From: Athripsodes cinereus
Lineage: Eukaryota > Arthropoda > Insecta > Trichoptera > Leptoceridae
NCBI GenBank assembly: GCA_947579605.1
Contig: OX388311.1
Span: 30,382,951-30,446,950 of the forward strand
Reading direction: 5' to 3'
Length of the DNA stretch: 64,000 nucleotides
Positions 1 to 11,550 of the stretch are shown in pieces. Every line of letters begins with the position of its first letter. Position 1 is the stretch's first letter. A program made the position numbers and the translations under genes. A model generated the notes under the pieces. The model was given only the letters and a program-made list of their open reading frames with translations, had not been told where the DNA came from and searched no databases.

Positions 1-2138
1 TTAGCGGCATTTAACAGAAGACGATTGTCCCGACACCAAGCATTCAATCTATCCAGGTTCTCCTGTAGCACTAAGCAATCATCCATACCTTTTATCCTTT
101 TGAAAACCTTAAGATCGTCGGCAAAGAGTAAACAATTTATATCTTTGAATTCTGAGACAAGATCATTAATAAATATTAAAAACAGGGCCGGAGCAAGGTG
201 ACTACCCTGCGGCAAACCGCTAGTTGCCATAAAACTGTCAGAAATTAAATTCTTCAACCTAACACGAAGAGATCGCCCCTCTAGATAACTTGCAAACCAC
301 CCAAGCAAAGGATCACCCACACCCAAACCAGACAATTTATTCAAAAGAATGCTATGTGAAACCTTGTCAAAAGCCTTGCTGAAATCCGTGTAAATACTGT
401 CGACTTGACAGCCCTCAGCAAGGCTCTTGGATATAAAATCTTCATATATAGCAAGGTTTGTCAGAGTTGACCTGCCAGACAAAAAACCGTGTTGTTCAGT
501 AATTACTATTTGATGTATCGAAGGCATAACCAAATCTAGAACGAGCGATTCAAACAACTTAGCTATAGCAGATTGAATGCAAATGGGTCTATAATTTGAT
601 AAATTAGAGTTGTCACCTTTCTTATGTATGGGTACTATGTTGCCAATTTTCCACGTCGATGGAAAAATGCCAGATGCAAGAGATTTATTAAATATAATAT
701 TGAGTGGAACAACAAGAGCCGGAGCGCATTTCTTTAAAAAGACAGGTGGTACGTTGTCAGGACCTGAAGAGTTAACGGGCCTAAGCTGAGACAGTTTCTT
801 TTCCAATTTTTCCCAAGAAATACTACAGTTTGAAATATCTATAAATTTGACAGTATTAGTAATATTGATGGGAACATTTTGAACATTCGGTTCATATACA
901 CTACCAAAAAAGTTAGCAAATTTATTAACAACTTCCTGCAAACCATTTGCTCGTTCACCATTAAGATGCATTTGCATAGGATAGTCGCTGTCATTTCTGC
1001 TCAGTGAGTTCTTGAACTTCCATAAACTCTTCATATCAGATGTAGTATTTTCAGCTTTCTTTATAAAATCTGAGTAACACGAGGCTTTCAGCTTGTTACA
1101 TCTGGTTCTCAACTCAGAGAAAGTATCATAATATTTCGTATCGCTGGTTTCTTTAAAGTATTTGTGAGCAATCTTCTTTTCCAGAATTAAATTAATAAGT
1201 TCATTTGAAAACCACTTGGGGTATGTACTTATTTTATACTCCTCGTATGGTATAAATCTGTCGATTGCTTCGTACAAAATGCCATAAAAGACAGCTACTA
1301 AGAACTCAATATCCTCACCCTGCAGAAAACTCCAATCGCATCCAAAAAGAAAGTCTATCGCCGCATTGTAGTCACCCTTGTCGTAATTGTACGAAAAAGT
1401 ACGTCCCCTGTTTATAACTGCATCCTTAAGTTCCATTTTTATCAACAGAGGTGGATGATGTTCATCTACGGGCAAAACTTCATCTCTAGAGAGCTCAACT
1501 ATCAGTGAGTCACAGCTAGAGAAGACTAAGTCAAGTGTACGATTACGGGAATTGAGTATAAAATTGCGTTGAGAGAGTCCCAAAAAAATCATCGTTTCAA
1601 TCAACTCCTTAGCGCCATCATTGTTATTTTCGTAAGTAGAGGGCAGATTATTACACGGAGACCACAGAATTCCTGGTAAGTTGAAATCACCACACAAAAT
1701 AAGCGACGCCTGAGGAAATTTTAAGCAGATCCGTTCAATTTCATCGCAATAGAGCTTGTAAATGTCAGGACTGGATGAGGGAGGAATGTAGATATTACCA
1801 ATGATGATCTTGCGGCAACTAAGTTTTAACAATACAAACAATTGTTCCAAATTTTTATTAATAGATTTTATTGGTGTAGAGGGGATGTTCTTGTGAACAG
1901 CTATCAGCACACCACCTCCTCTTTCCTTTTTACTTGTATGGGGTGATCGATCACATCTATATACAATATGAGAAGTAAATCCTAATTCAGAGTTACCGAT
2001 AGTGCTGTCAAGCCAAGTTTCTGTAAACATAAATATGGGATGATTTATAAATGGTATGTTTTGACGCAATGTTGATAATTTAGTTTTAAGTCCTCTGATA
2101 TTTTGTGAGTAAATATTCAGAGTGTTTAATAGTTTTTT
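1..2138 (-). CDS. LINE-A ORF2: APE endonuclease and reverse transcriptase (partial)
   Basis: This frame is open from just after a TAA at 2139-2141 to the window edge, about 712 codons. The N-terminal part is an APE-type endonuclease: YSQNIRGL, TETWLD, then CGDFNLPG, RTLDLVFSS and DEHHPPL (an SDH-like motif). The reverse transcriptase follows: fingers with PIHKKGDNSNLSNYRPI, motif A YTDFSKAFDKVSH, motif B GLPQGSHLAPALF, motif C LLFADDLKVF. The proteins nick target DNA and prime cDNA synthesis there. There is no ATG near the start; the first in-frame ATG falls after the first endonuclease motif, so translation must begin by frameshift, reinitiation or a non-ATG codon. The thumb and C-terminal region are outside the window. 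Confidence 0.93.
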
Positions 2139-2824
2139 TTACTGTTCTTCACAATTCTTGGTGTACCATTCAAAAACCTCACCGCGACATCATCCTCACC
2201 GTTTTTTCTTCTTGTCTCGACTTCATCCCAAAGATTTCTTAGGTGAGACCTTTGCATATCAGTAAGGTCCTGTTTGATTTTTATAATCTTAGGCAATTTA
2301 AATTTATTAATAAAGACTTCTCTTGCGTCCACATCATCCTTGAAAATCACTTTAAGAGGTCGTACCTTGTCGACCTTTCTTGTGCCGAGCCGGAAAACCT
2401 TCTTAATTGATATATTATTCAAATTATCAGCATCGTTGATTAACTTTGAAGTTTGTTTAAAATCCTCAGAGATTTGTTCATTGCTATTCAGACCAGTATC
2501 CGTTTCCGGTACGTTGAATAATATTAAATTCTTGGATCGAGAATTTCGTTCAGCCAACTCCGCCAGAGTCTCACACATGTCTAAGGACTTATCAGAGGAA
2601 GCGTTATTCTCAAGTTGTGATATTCTTTCTTTTAAGAGTTTAATCTCTGTATTCTGACTGGCAATTTTTGCAGTAGCTAGGCTCATCGCCGACATAAACT
2701 CAATCGAGATTGGATTTATTTTAGATATATGATCTCGAGTAAACTTGTTATTATCAGTTACAAGTTGGGACAAAGCACAGGCTGCATTCTTAACCATATT
2801 AATCAGATCCTGGACGTCCATCAT
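2126..2824 (-). CDS. LINE-A ORF1 protein (coiled coil plus RRM-like domain)
   Basis: 232 residues. After an N-terminal helical stretch there is a heptad-like segment at about residues 55-75 (IASQNTEIKLLKERISQLEN), typical of the trimerising coiled coil of ORF1 proteins. Then comes RSKNLILFNVPET, resembling the RRM start of L1-type ORF1p, and a C-terminal basic part with VRPLKVIFKDDVDAREVF. Such proteins bind element RNA and form the RNP. Two ATGs lie together at the start (MMD). The gene ends AAA AAA AAC TAT TAA, directly overlapping the start of the ORF2 frame. Family assignment is from motif resemblance only. Confidence 0.85.
   Translation of the reverse strand: MMDVQDLINMVKNAACALSQLVTDNNKFTRDHISKINPISIEFMSAMSLATAKIASQNTEIKLLKERISQLENNASSDKSLDMCETLAELAERNSRSKNLILFNVPETDTGLNSNEQISEDFKQTSKLINDADNLNNISIKKVFRLGTRKVDKVRPLKVIFKDDVDAREVFINKFKLPKIIKIKQDLTDMQRSHLRNLWDEVETRRKNGEDDVAVRFLNGTPRIVKNSKKNY
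2132..2138 (-). promoter_or_regulatory. Candidate -1 ribosomal frameshift heptamer A_AAA_AAC
   Basis: On the minus strand ORF1 reads AAA AAA AAC TAT TAA. A_AAA_AAC is a classic X_XXY_YYZ slippery heptamer in the correct ORF1 phase, two codons before the ORF1 stop. A -1 slip gives CTA TTA AAC ACT CTG, which is exactly the ORF2 frame. I have not identified a downstream pseudoknot. The alternative is stop-reinitiation at the same point. Confidence 0.5.
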
Positions 2825-2841
2825 GGTTAGTGGTGATTTAT

Positions 2842-4405
2842 GAGAAAATCAGATTTGCGTATGTGTAAAAAATGTGCGCCAACCCTGGTTGAACGAGTAT
2901 GGTCAAAACTCTTAACAGCTGATTGGTTATAGTGTAGCAGCGGTAAGTGCGTGGATTGGGCAGTTGACTGATTGAAATCTGACGAGGTATGACGTATTTA
3001 CATCAGATTTGCAAATATGATCCTTATGGTTTTGATGGATTATGTGAGTTGAAAACTTATAAAGTGTTTATTAAAACACTCACCAAGTGTATCAGGCTGC
3101 GTTTAATGTCCTCGATAAAACTGCTTGTGAGGTTTGATGTGAGTATAAATAATATATGTATTAGACACTTTTTAAAGAGTACAGACAAAAATAAGTTAGC
3201 AGACAATTAACAAGATGACAGATCAATATTGTTGTTGATAATCAGTAGGATGATGTGATGTTATATGATGATATGTCAATATTTAAATGGATAATACAAT
3301 AATAGGTATGTATTATCTGGTGATCTTCGTAAGTCAATATATTATAGATCAGTCAGTGCCTTCACATAAAGCAATATTATGATATAGGCATATTATGTAC
3401 CTACCTAATAATAAGTCATATTATCATTTCCATGTAGGGCTGCTATCCCTCTGAGTTTGACGCGGAGTCTGCGGGTTTAGATGTTGTAGGTATATCCGGG
3501 TTAGGGTTAGCGCCGTATATTTCGGGGTCAGATCGAGCGGTGAGAGTGAGAGTTGTGACTGCCGGGTTTTTCAACATTGTCGGTAGATTTACTATGAGTT
3601 CAGTTATTGAAAGTAGCAAATTTCACAGAACTTCGGAAATAATTGGAATTTTTTCTCAATTATTATTAGTTACCCATAATTTTACGGAACGCGTTTTTCT
3701 TTTAATGAGGAATTTATGGTGAAATCGGAGTTAACTGCAGACATTAATTACAGTATGACAAGAAATTAGAAAATTATTGTAAAACTCAGTGAAAGACAAG
3801 TTGATAAAATGTCCCACACAAATAAAAATATGTTGTGAAATACCAAGCTGGTCTTAGCAGCACTGTTTAAATCTTATTTTAATTTGTTGAATTAATTAAT
3901 TAATTAAGTTATATTTTAACTTATTGAATTGGAATTCGGTTACTGTACTCATTCCCTAATTTTTATGTTTTATTGTATTAAAATACCCATTTTCCGAAAT
4001 CTCCGACCCTACACTTTTTGAAAGGTGGCAACCCTATTTACATGCGAAGGTTTCCTTAATCAAATATTAGATGTTCATTACCAATATTGACTCTAAATAA
4101 TTAATCGATCATTACCGCCGCTAATTATTATCAATATTATGAGATATTATAATATTATCTTTATTAACTATTATGTAAATATGACATGAGATTGTTTATA
4201 TAAGTTGACCTTAAAGTCCACCTGCCTGTTCACACATTAGGTATATTCTATTCTATTCTTCTCAAGGCCATCCACTCGTTTGCGAGCGATCACATTGGGT
4301 ATATTCCTATATACTTAAGTAAATTTAACGCATGAAACTATCATATATAAGGCTTAGAAAGATAGCGTCACCTTATTTGAAAGTTTTTTCTTAAACTTAT
4401 ATGAT
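2842..4405. other. AT-rich stretch, no gene recognised
   Basis: Part of this is likely the 5' UTR of LINE-A (from 2842 up to perhaps 3000). A GC-richer patch at about 3430-3580 has no recognised coding content. The stretch around 4315-4385 resembles sequence at 55090-55160, so it is part of an old dispersed repeat. No exon or RNA gene seen. Confidence 0.5.
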
Positions 4406-4770
4406 TAACCCTCTTCTGACTAACAGTCGTATCTGCCTAAATATAAATTGTTCAGGAGCGCGTTTTTTGTGTTTTGCCGTGCATATTTTCGTCTCTCCTA
4501 GTTATATGATACAGTGTAAATATATTACATTATTAAATTTTATTTGTACCTATTCTTATATATCTCAGAATCATTTTTGTGATGAAATTTTGAGGAATTA
4601 GTAGATACAACACATTTTGTTTAGAATAATTCGTAAACACGACAACAAATCAAAAAGCTATTCCAGGATAACGGTAACAGTAATTACAGGTGTGATATAA
4701 ATATACATTGGTGACCATAACTCGATTTCGCCAAAAATGTAAGATACGACAGTTAGTCAGAAGAGAGACG
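4406..4770. mobile_element. MITE, deletion derivative of the 42973-45585 transposon
   Basis: Inverted termini: CTCTTCTGACTAACAGTCG at the left and its near-complement at the right (TTAGTCAGAAGAGAGACG). The left 190 bp match 42973-43150 and the right 130 bp match 45430-45585, so this is a short internally deleted relative of that larger element. No coding capacity. Confidence 0.75.
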
Positions 4771-5194
4771 ATAAGTGGAAAGACGCCTCTCTCGCGTTGC
4801 TCGTCTTCGCGCTATGAAAAAAGTTTCGTTTATTGGCGACACACCTTATCGTTGAATCAAAGATATTATATTAATAATGTCTTGTACTTGACTTACGTAG
4901 TTTGCTACATTTAGAAACCATCCCAAACATGCAATTACCATACAGTTTTACATAACTACATGTGTACATATTTACCAATAAAGAGTACCTACATTAATGT
5001 AATATTACATGATGCACTTACATAATAAATAACTTTACGCATATATGTAATATTACGATTGTATAAATAAACAATACATACATTATCAGGTACATCACTT
5101 TACATATTATTATTAATAATATCATTATTATTTAGTTATATCTTAGTGTAGTTATACCAGGCTTCACTCAGGAATTAAACATACATACATTTAC

Positions 5195-5320
5195 ACCATC
5201 GCGACATTGCCCACTTGTGGGGTAGCCAGCGGACCAACTACAACTAACAAACACGCAGATTATACTCTCAGTGCCAATAAATATTTAGACATTCAGGATT
5301 GATAATGACCTGATAAGTCG
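5195..5320 (-). repeat. DR1 dispersed repeat copy
   Basis: Contains the DR1 3' hairpin block (GCCCACTTGTGGGGTAGCCA, antisense view) followed by the CCAACTACA and GACATTCAGGAT blocks. Partial copy. Confidence 0.7.
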
Positions 5321-5385
5321 AAAGACGTCTCTCTCGTGATCAATAATATAATCTATAGTAGAAAGAAACACTTGTTTCGATTTAC
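5290..5385. repeat. Fragment related to one arm of the 26188-26528 foldback
   Basis: CGAAAGACGTCTCTCTC followed by a TAGTAGAA and CTTGTTTCGAT context, as in the right arm at 26468-26530. A weaker relative lies just after the MITE at 4771-4860. Confidence 0.55.
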
Positions 5386-6084
5386 CTAATTAAGAACTTC
5401 TCGCCTCGGGGGACAGCATATTTTTGTATGTATTTTAATTAAAAGTGCATAGTATAGTTATTGAAAAATTGCTAGCTCTGTCTTTGCTATCTAAATATAC
5501 AAGATATTTTAGCCTAAAACTCGTTCAAAGAATGAGACCTCGTATAGATTTTATTATTTTACCTCTGTCTTTCCTAATAACGGTGTCTTTATAGTAAACA
5601 TACCAACTTCTTCTTTCTCCTGGTCTTACATTTCCATCATCTGGACTCGGCCCTCCTGGTCCTCATCCTCCAAGTACTTCTATCCTATCTTGGGCTAGGC
5701 TTGTTCTGCTGCTCTCAAATATCTTTATTGTGAACAACCAGGTTCATAAACACACGATACAAATGAACACAGATATTCATCAATCATAAACATACTTACG
5801 AATCATCTGATTCGCGAGTTGCAAAAAGAATAATAATACTCCGATAATTCCTTCAAACTGCCATCACAAGTTTAAAAAACAATGTTGCCAGTTTATTCTA
5901 ACAATCCATATATTACCGTGTTTTGAATTTGTAAAAATCAAATTTTATTTTTCAAATTAGGAGGGGTTTGGTGAAAGCATATTGTGTAACTGGTGGGTTA
6001 CACAATATGCTTAAGTATGCGTAAATATGCTACCCCCAAAAATGTTAATAACCACTGTTCTATAGCATATTACGTAAGTAGGGT

Positions 6085-6310
6085 AGTCACAGCAGAAACC
6101 AGCATCCTCTACTCAGAGAGTTTTTGCACCTCTTTCTACATTTCTAGCGATGTCACTGTCTCAGTAACGTTGTATTGTGAAAAAGGGACGTCTAGGCCGT
6201 TGAAAAATGAAAACATTAAGGACCAAAGAATAGCGTTCGCTTTGGCCAACTATCATTAGACATTTCATTAAAACATGATCAATCGAAGACTATTGTCTCT
6301 CCTTTATTTC
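6085..6310 (-). pseudogene. LINE-C (RTE-like) 3' coding fragment
   Basis: Read on the minus strand this matches the C-terminal reverse-transcriptase region seen better at 34144-34947 (the block around CTTTGGCCAACTATCATT, then GGGACGTC..GGCC). Diverged, 5'-truncated and not translatable as one frame. Confidence 0.7.
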
Positions 6311-6379
6311 AGAGACTACAAACCCTTGTCTAAGTGCGTTGGCGCAGATTTTTATTAATATCTATCTTCCACAAGTGGC

Positions 6380-6565
6380 GTAGCCATTTTTTTTTTTAAA
6401 AGATAGATCTGGGTTTTATAATAAACCCAAATACAACCTTATACACCTTTCACAATAAGCTAAAAGCTTGTGCCGTGAAAGGGGAGTTTGCCGGCACCTG
6501 GAATCGAACCGCGGACCCCTTGTTTACGAGGCCGAGACTCTACCTCCAGGCTATCGACGAACTCA
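6380..6565 (-). mobile_element. tRNA-derived SINE, near full length
   Basis: Minus strand reads a tRNA-like head with A box (TAGCCTGGAGGTAGAGTC) and B box (GGTTCGATTCC), then a body ending in a T-rich/A-rich tail. The same body is found at 50850-51010 and 62041-62200. Polymerase III transcription is expected from the boxes. Confidence 0.8.
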
Positions 6566-6604
6566 TTAAACCACCATTCAATTTGTTATCTTCGTGTCAA
6601 CAAA

Positions 6605-6735
6605 ATATAAAACATTCAGAATGATTGCCATATCTCATCGCAAATTGGAAATTTTAAATGTCTTACTCATGATGTTTTACAGCAGGATACTCGAAGACGT
6701 ACAGAAAAGAGTGAGAGAACTATTCTTCCGGGATT
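6605..6735 (-). repeat. DR1 dispersed repeat copy (5' half)
   Basis: Antisense DR1 blocks: CATTCAGAATGATTGCC, TGATGTTTTACAG, AGAGTGAGAGAACTATTCTT. Lacks the 3' hairpin end. Confidence 0.65.
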
Positions 6736-6951
6736 TATGATATTGCCGGTAACATTATCTATGCAAATAACACTTCCTTTTTTTGTATTATACCTTATGT
6801 TTGGAATCACACATAATTTCAATTTGAATTTTTTGTTTTACAGGATAAATACAGTTGATACAAAAAATACAATGGTCTACAACATATTTAGCAATAAGCA
6901 AACCAGTGAAAATCCCTATATTACCCTTATGTGCTCTACAAAACATACATA

Positions 6952-6979
6952 CAGTAGTGTGCGAATTAATGTGAACATG
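6952..6979 (+). repeat. Tc1 element terminal inverted repeat, transposase 3' side
   Basis: 28 bp beginning CAGTAGTGTGCG and ending GTGAACATG. It is perfectly complementary to 8304-8331 and abuts a TA dinucleotide. Confidence 0.93.
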
Positions 6980-7067
6980 GGTATACAAAACACAAAAATA
7001 ATCATTTTTTATATAAGATGAGATTTTAATTTAAAGAACAGTTTTTTCTTATTACTATTTTTTTATT

Positions 7068-8087
7068 TTAATAGGATGTATGTCCTCCTTTAGCTTTTAT
7101 TACGCCCTGAAGTCTTTTTGGCATCGATTCAACTAATTTTTTACAATTTTCTTTAATTTTCTCGTCACGAAACCACACTTGAATTACCGCTTCTATCATC
7201 TTCCTTTTAGTTGTACAGTCCATTTTTCGAACCCGTTGTTTGCAAATCGCCCATAAATTTTCGATTGGATTTAAGTCAGGTGAATTTCCTGGCCAATCCA
7301 ACACATTTATTTTATTTTCTTCAAAATATTTAATCATCTTTTTGGATTTGTGGTAAGGTGCTGAATCTTGTTGAAACCATAATTTATCATTAGAATTAAT
7401 TTTTCCCAATTCCCCATTTAATTTTTGTTCCAATAACTCTTTATATTTGTCAGAGTTCATCATCCCAACAACAGGCACTAACGATCCTGGACCATAAAAA
7501 GAAAAGCAGCCCCAAAACATAACTTTTTGTGGATGTTTTACCGTTTGTTCTATGTGAGCAGAAGTGATTTTTTCATTTGAACTCTTTCTTACATAACGTG
7601 AGCGCTCTCCTTGGACCAAAAAGTGAGTTTCATCAGAAAACAAAACATTTTTCCATTGGTCTTCCGTCCAATCAGCATACTTTTTAGCCCAAATATATCT
7701 TTTTTTCATCATATCTGCTGTCAACAACTGTTTCTTTTGTGGTCTTATAGCCTTTCTTCCAGATTCAATGAGTCGTTTCCTTACTGTGGAGTCATGAATT
7801 TTCACTCCGTTGGCCTCCAAATCTTGCTGCAGATCAAAACTCGTCATCCTAGGGTTCAGTTTACTTTTTCTAATTAAATATGCTTCATCCCTTGCTGAAG
7901 TTTTTCTTTTTCTCCCACATTTTCCAACTCTTTTCACATTAACAGACCCAGTTTCCCTTTTCTGCTTAATAATTTTATTGACAGCACCCAGACTAACCCC
8001 ACACTGTTCGGCAATCTTCCTTTGACTCATTGAAGTATGCTCACATAAAGTGATAATCTTTTCCCGTTTTCGTGGAGTGATATCCAT
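7068..8087 (-). CDS. Tc1-like DD34E transposase
   Basis: 339 residues, the normal length for Tc1 transposases. The N-terminus (about 1-110) carries a paired helix-turn-helix DNA-binding region (SQRKIAEQCGVSLGAVNKI) with a GRKRK basic linker. The catalytic domain shows the triad: Asp in LFSDETHF, Asp in WFQQDSAPYH, Glu in SPDLNPIENLW, with 34 residues between the last two (DD34E). It cuts and pastes the element by binding the terminal repeats. No stop or frameshift is visible. The start ATG is the first in frame and lies about 240 bp inside the right terminus. Confidence 0.97.
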   Translation of the reverse strand: MDITPRKREKIITLCEHTSMSQRKIAEQCGVSLGAVNKIIKQKRETGSVNVKRVGKCGRKRKTSARDEAYLIRKSKLNPRMTSFDLQQDLEANGVKIHDSTVRKRLIESGRKAIRPQKKQLLTADMMKKRYIWAKKYADWTEDQWKNVLFSDETHFLVQGERSRYVRKSSNEKITSAHIEQTVKHPQKVMFWGCFSFYGPGSLVPVVGMMNSDKYKELLEQKLNGELGKINSNDKLWFQQDSAPYHKSKKMIKYFEENKINVLDWPGNSPDLNPIENLWAICKQRVRKMDCTTKRKMIEAVIQVWFRDEKIKENCKKLVESMPKRLQGVIKAKGGHTSY

Positions 8088-8303
8088 TGCACAAACTTCA
8101 AAAAATCACTAATAAAATCTTGACAAAACAGACCGTAGGTAGAAATTGCTTTAAAAAACCTTCAAAATCGCTTTAACTGCACCAAACTCACAACCAAACG
8201 ACAGCTAATACTCTACACGACTGAAGTAGATACACAAAATTCAAAATGGCCGACATATCGTGATTGTGTAGTGTTGCAAACACGGAAAATGTTTTAATTA
8301 AGT

Positions 8304-8331
8304 CATGTTCACATTAATTCGCACACTACTG
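8304..8331 (-). repeat. Tc1 element terminal inverted repeat, transposase 5' side
   Basis: 28-bp perfect complement of 6952-6979, followed by TA. It lies upstream of the transposase start, so the promoter must fall between here and 8088. Confidence 0.93.
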
Positions 8332-8333
8332 TA

Positions 8334-10851
8334 ACTAAACACAACAAATAAAATCAACAAATAACAATTACAATAGAATAGAGTAAATTATGTTAAGAAA
8401 ATTAATAGAATAATGCTCACAAAGCAATAATCGCAGGATTAAACAATAAAACAATAAGCAATAAAAACAATACAATCAATCATGAAAAATAAAATTAAAA
8501 ATATAAAAATATCATATAAAATCTCTCAAAATTTAAAATTCAAAATTTAACATCATTTAAAATTCAATATTAAAATTTGTCATAAGCAAATAGAAATAAT
8601 AATTTATGCTTATATTCTAAGTAGGCAGTTAGTTACTTAACAAAAATCCGTCGTTTCTTGTAATAAATCTAATTATTTTCCTCTTTGTTTTGACAGGTCA
8701 AAGTATTAACGCATCGTGCAGAAATTAGGTAAAAAATGTTTTATATAGGTATGCCAAATTTACGCGTGTATTCTTGTTATAGCTTTCATATATGCTTTTA
8801 TTTATCTATTTAAACTTTTGTTTTATTTTTGTTGTTTGTTGCTAGCCCCAATACAGGTGCATTATTGTAGCTCGTGAACAGCTACAGCAACACATTGTAA
8901 ATTGCTAAATAATTTATTACCATAAGAAATATTTTCATGAATAAAGACATTTGAAAATATATTTACAATTATACTCAAAAAATCCATCATATTCTATAGT
9001 CGGTTAAGACTTCAGTTAACATACCTATGCAATATTTAGCTCTACGTCTTCTGACGCACGTAGCAGAGATTCAAAGGTACCCACCTCTTTATATTGTGAA
9101 ATAATACATTATTGAAATTATATCAAAAGGTATTAACAACTACCTACATGTGTATGTAGGCGGTTAGGTACTTTCTTGTCATTTCCGATGTCAACCTTCG
9201 CATTCACAGCTGGAAATAATAATTTATGTAAAATGATCCACGATGAAGAAAAACTTTTATTTGCGTCATGCTGGATCGTGTTCATTTTTTTGTCTGTGTT
9301 TATTTACTTTATTCATTTAACTGCTTTTTTCCCTCTAACCTTAAATCATCTTATTTTACTTTGGAAAAAATCGCCAAACATGAGTACCTACTTATCAAAT
9401 TAAATACAATTCAAGGTAGATATGTAATATTTTGATTTACTCACTCATGTAAATATATTAATCATAAAAAAAAACATAACTCAAATACTTATAGCGTAAA
9501 AAAAGTATAAGTATCAATATTAAGGACTTATTAAGTCCGATTACAAAAGCTTCCATTAAAATAAGTCCGTTAGGTTTGGGGGTGGTTACGAATTAACAGA
9601 AGATCGCACAACTGAAGGCGTCGTAGAACATGCCTGGACAACCGAGCACACTTAAATTTGGAACCCCGTTGCAAATTGAAAAAAAAATTGAATGACATAA
9701 ACAAAAATATTCTATACTACGTTTTAATATTTATTACGGTTTATTGGTACAAATCAAATACATGTTTTGAGAAAATGGAACATTTTATTTAAAAAATGCT
9801 TCTATTTTCAAAATGTTTCTTTTAATGAACTCCTTTTTTGTGTAGTCAAACATAATATCGGCATTTTAGGGCTTCTGTGAGGTCGAGGGGCTTGGGCACG
9901 GGTTCTGTGTGCGCTTATTGTAAAGACAGTATTGCGGCACTACTTTGATCAAGATGACAATCAATATAATATGTCTATGTTAGGTCTAACTTCTTGGAGA
10001 GCCAGCTGTCCGCTTCGATGCCGTTTTCCATATTATTTTTATTAAGTAGGTACTATGTTTTGCCTATTTTCATACTAGTTTTGAATTCTGAGGGGGTACG
10101 CTCATGTATCTGTCGGAAGAAAGTGATGAAAATCTAGATTTGATCTATAGGATGATCAGCAAAGTAAGTGGTTAGATCAAATCCTTTAATTGTTTTAGTG
10201 CAAAATGAAATGATATTGTTTAGACTTAAAAAACATGTTTTGAATAAACAATTTTTTGTATTACAATATCCGAAACTACATAATTTTATAGTTTGTATCG
10301 CCGCTTATCTTATCAATTATAATTCATTTATAAATAATTCGGCAATAAATTATAAGCACAGCGACGACTTTCACTCCATGGAATAGATAGGTACGTATCG
10401 AATAATATATATAATACGTATATTATTATTATCTTCCGGTAAGAAATTTTAACAAAATAACATGATCACCATATATTAATGTATCTAAATGAAACCGATA
10501 TGACGTTAAATGTATATAATACAAATAATAGCAACCTACAAATGTACTTTCATATAAGAATGAGTATAAATCTTTTTTGTAAGATATCGAATTTCTTGTA
10601 AATACACTTTATGGTTTATTCCGTTGATTGTAATTATGTGGAGGTTTTGTGAGGGGTGAGCTCTTCAGGTGATCTCTGAGGCCAGTCTTAAATATTCGCA
10701 AAAGGTTTTTTTTTAAGATGTATTACTTTTTTTATTCGTAATAAATAATTATAATGATAATAATAACTGGACAATTTATATATGTCGCCGTTTAATGATC
10801 TGTGACCATCTCAAGGGGGCCGTGACTCCTCCTGAACAGTAACGTTTTCAA
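8334..10851. other. AT-rich stretch, no gene recognised
   Basis: A-rich block at 8340-8560 resembles the 3' UTR of a LINE. The rest is AT-rich with short chance ORFs only. A GC-richer patch at 9870-9960 has no recognised content. Confidence 0.5.
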
Positions 10852-11100
10852 CTAAATATAGTGGTAAACTGATTCTCTCTCAGGTCTGCGGGCAATCTGT
10901 TCCAGGTAGGCTCTGAAGCTCCTTTCTGCAAATTCGGTGGTATTCACCCTATTGCTTTCCACGAGTTTGTTTACAGAAGAAGAAGCTGAGCCCAGTGGTC
11001 GCTTCAGAGTTTTGTCAAGAGAACAGAGCTCAGTGAGACATGTGGGTGGCGTCCCTCTACATAAGACGTGATATGTCTTTAGTATGGGTTTCTCTAAAGG
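10852..11100 (-). pseudogene. CR1/L2-like reverse-transcriptase C-terminal fragment
   Basis: On the minus strand about 82 codons are open to a TAG at 10852. They include HVLCRGTPPTCLTELCSL and then EFAERSFRAYLEQIARRP, which resembles the C-terminal tail of CR1/L2-type polyproteins (the block where family members read RTRLKTFGDRAF). Strongly 5'-truncated. Call is by resemblance. Confidence 0.5.
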
Positions 11101-11124
11101 ACAGTTTCTGTATATTTTTTACAT

Positions 11125-11180
11125 GCAGTAACTCAATTGGCTACCCCATTTGCGGGAGATGCCGTGATGGTACCTTTAGA
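11125..11180 (+). repeat. DR1 dispersed repeat, 3' end only
   Basis: CATGCAGTAACTCAATTGG, then CTACCCCATTTGCGGGAGAT and GCCGTGATGGTA: the terminal 55 bp of DR1. Confidence 0.7.
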
Positions 11181-11550
11181 TAGATAAATTTCTTTATTCA
11201 CAAGATCATGCCATACACATCATTCTCTCTGCGCCACAAAAATATGCAAAAAGTTTTTAAAATAAGCGGCATGCATTAAGGACGCTTAATGTAAATACTT
11301 TGCCGTTTTTGTATTCCCAAATTTTGTTAATCTTAAATTACGATATAATCGATGTTAAGAACTGCGTTATTTTTTTGCGAGTAAAATTATTATCCGTTAA
11401 GAAGTATTAGCAGATATTTTTCGATAATATTTTACGTTGCATTATCACGTCTTGGAAGAGTATTAATATATTTTACGATATTTATTTATGTTAATACCTT
11501 GTTGATTTTTTTGCTGTTGCAAAGTTTCACGTTCTTTTACACGCCATTTT

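Larger units (their letters stand above)
1..2824 (-). mobile_element. Non-LTR retrotransposon (CR1/jockey-like, LINE-A), window-truncated
   Basis: The minus strand carries a two-ORF non-LTR retrotransposon: ORF1 (2126-2824) and ORF2 (2138 to the window edge). Both frames are free of stops as far as they can be read, so this copy looks young. The 3' part of ORF2 and the 3' tail lie beyond base 1. The 5' UTR probably extends above 2824, but I see no sharp 5' boundary. The layout (coiled-coil ORF1, then APE endonuclease plus reverse transcriptase) fits the CR1/jockey group; the exact clade needs a search. Confidence 0.9.
6952..8331 (-). mobile_element. Tc1-family DNA transposon, apparently intact
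   Basis: 1380 bp, flanked by TA on both sides (6950-6951 and 8332-8333), the Tc1/mariner target duplication. Terminal inverted repeats of 28 bp begin CAGTAGTGTGCGAATTAATG and match perfectly at both ends. Inside is one uninterrupted transposase on the minus strand. Perfect termini plus an intact gene point to recent activity. Confidence 0.95.

Noticed and set aside
3500..3520. Telomere-like GGGTTAGGGTTAG
   Set aside because: Only two units, interstitial; insects usually use TTAGG. Most likely chance.
5640..5710. Possible LINE coding scrap on the minus strand
   Set aside because: Only a weak resemblance over a few residues; not separable from chance.
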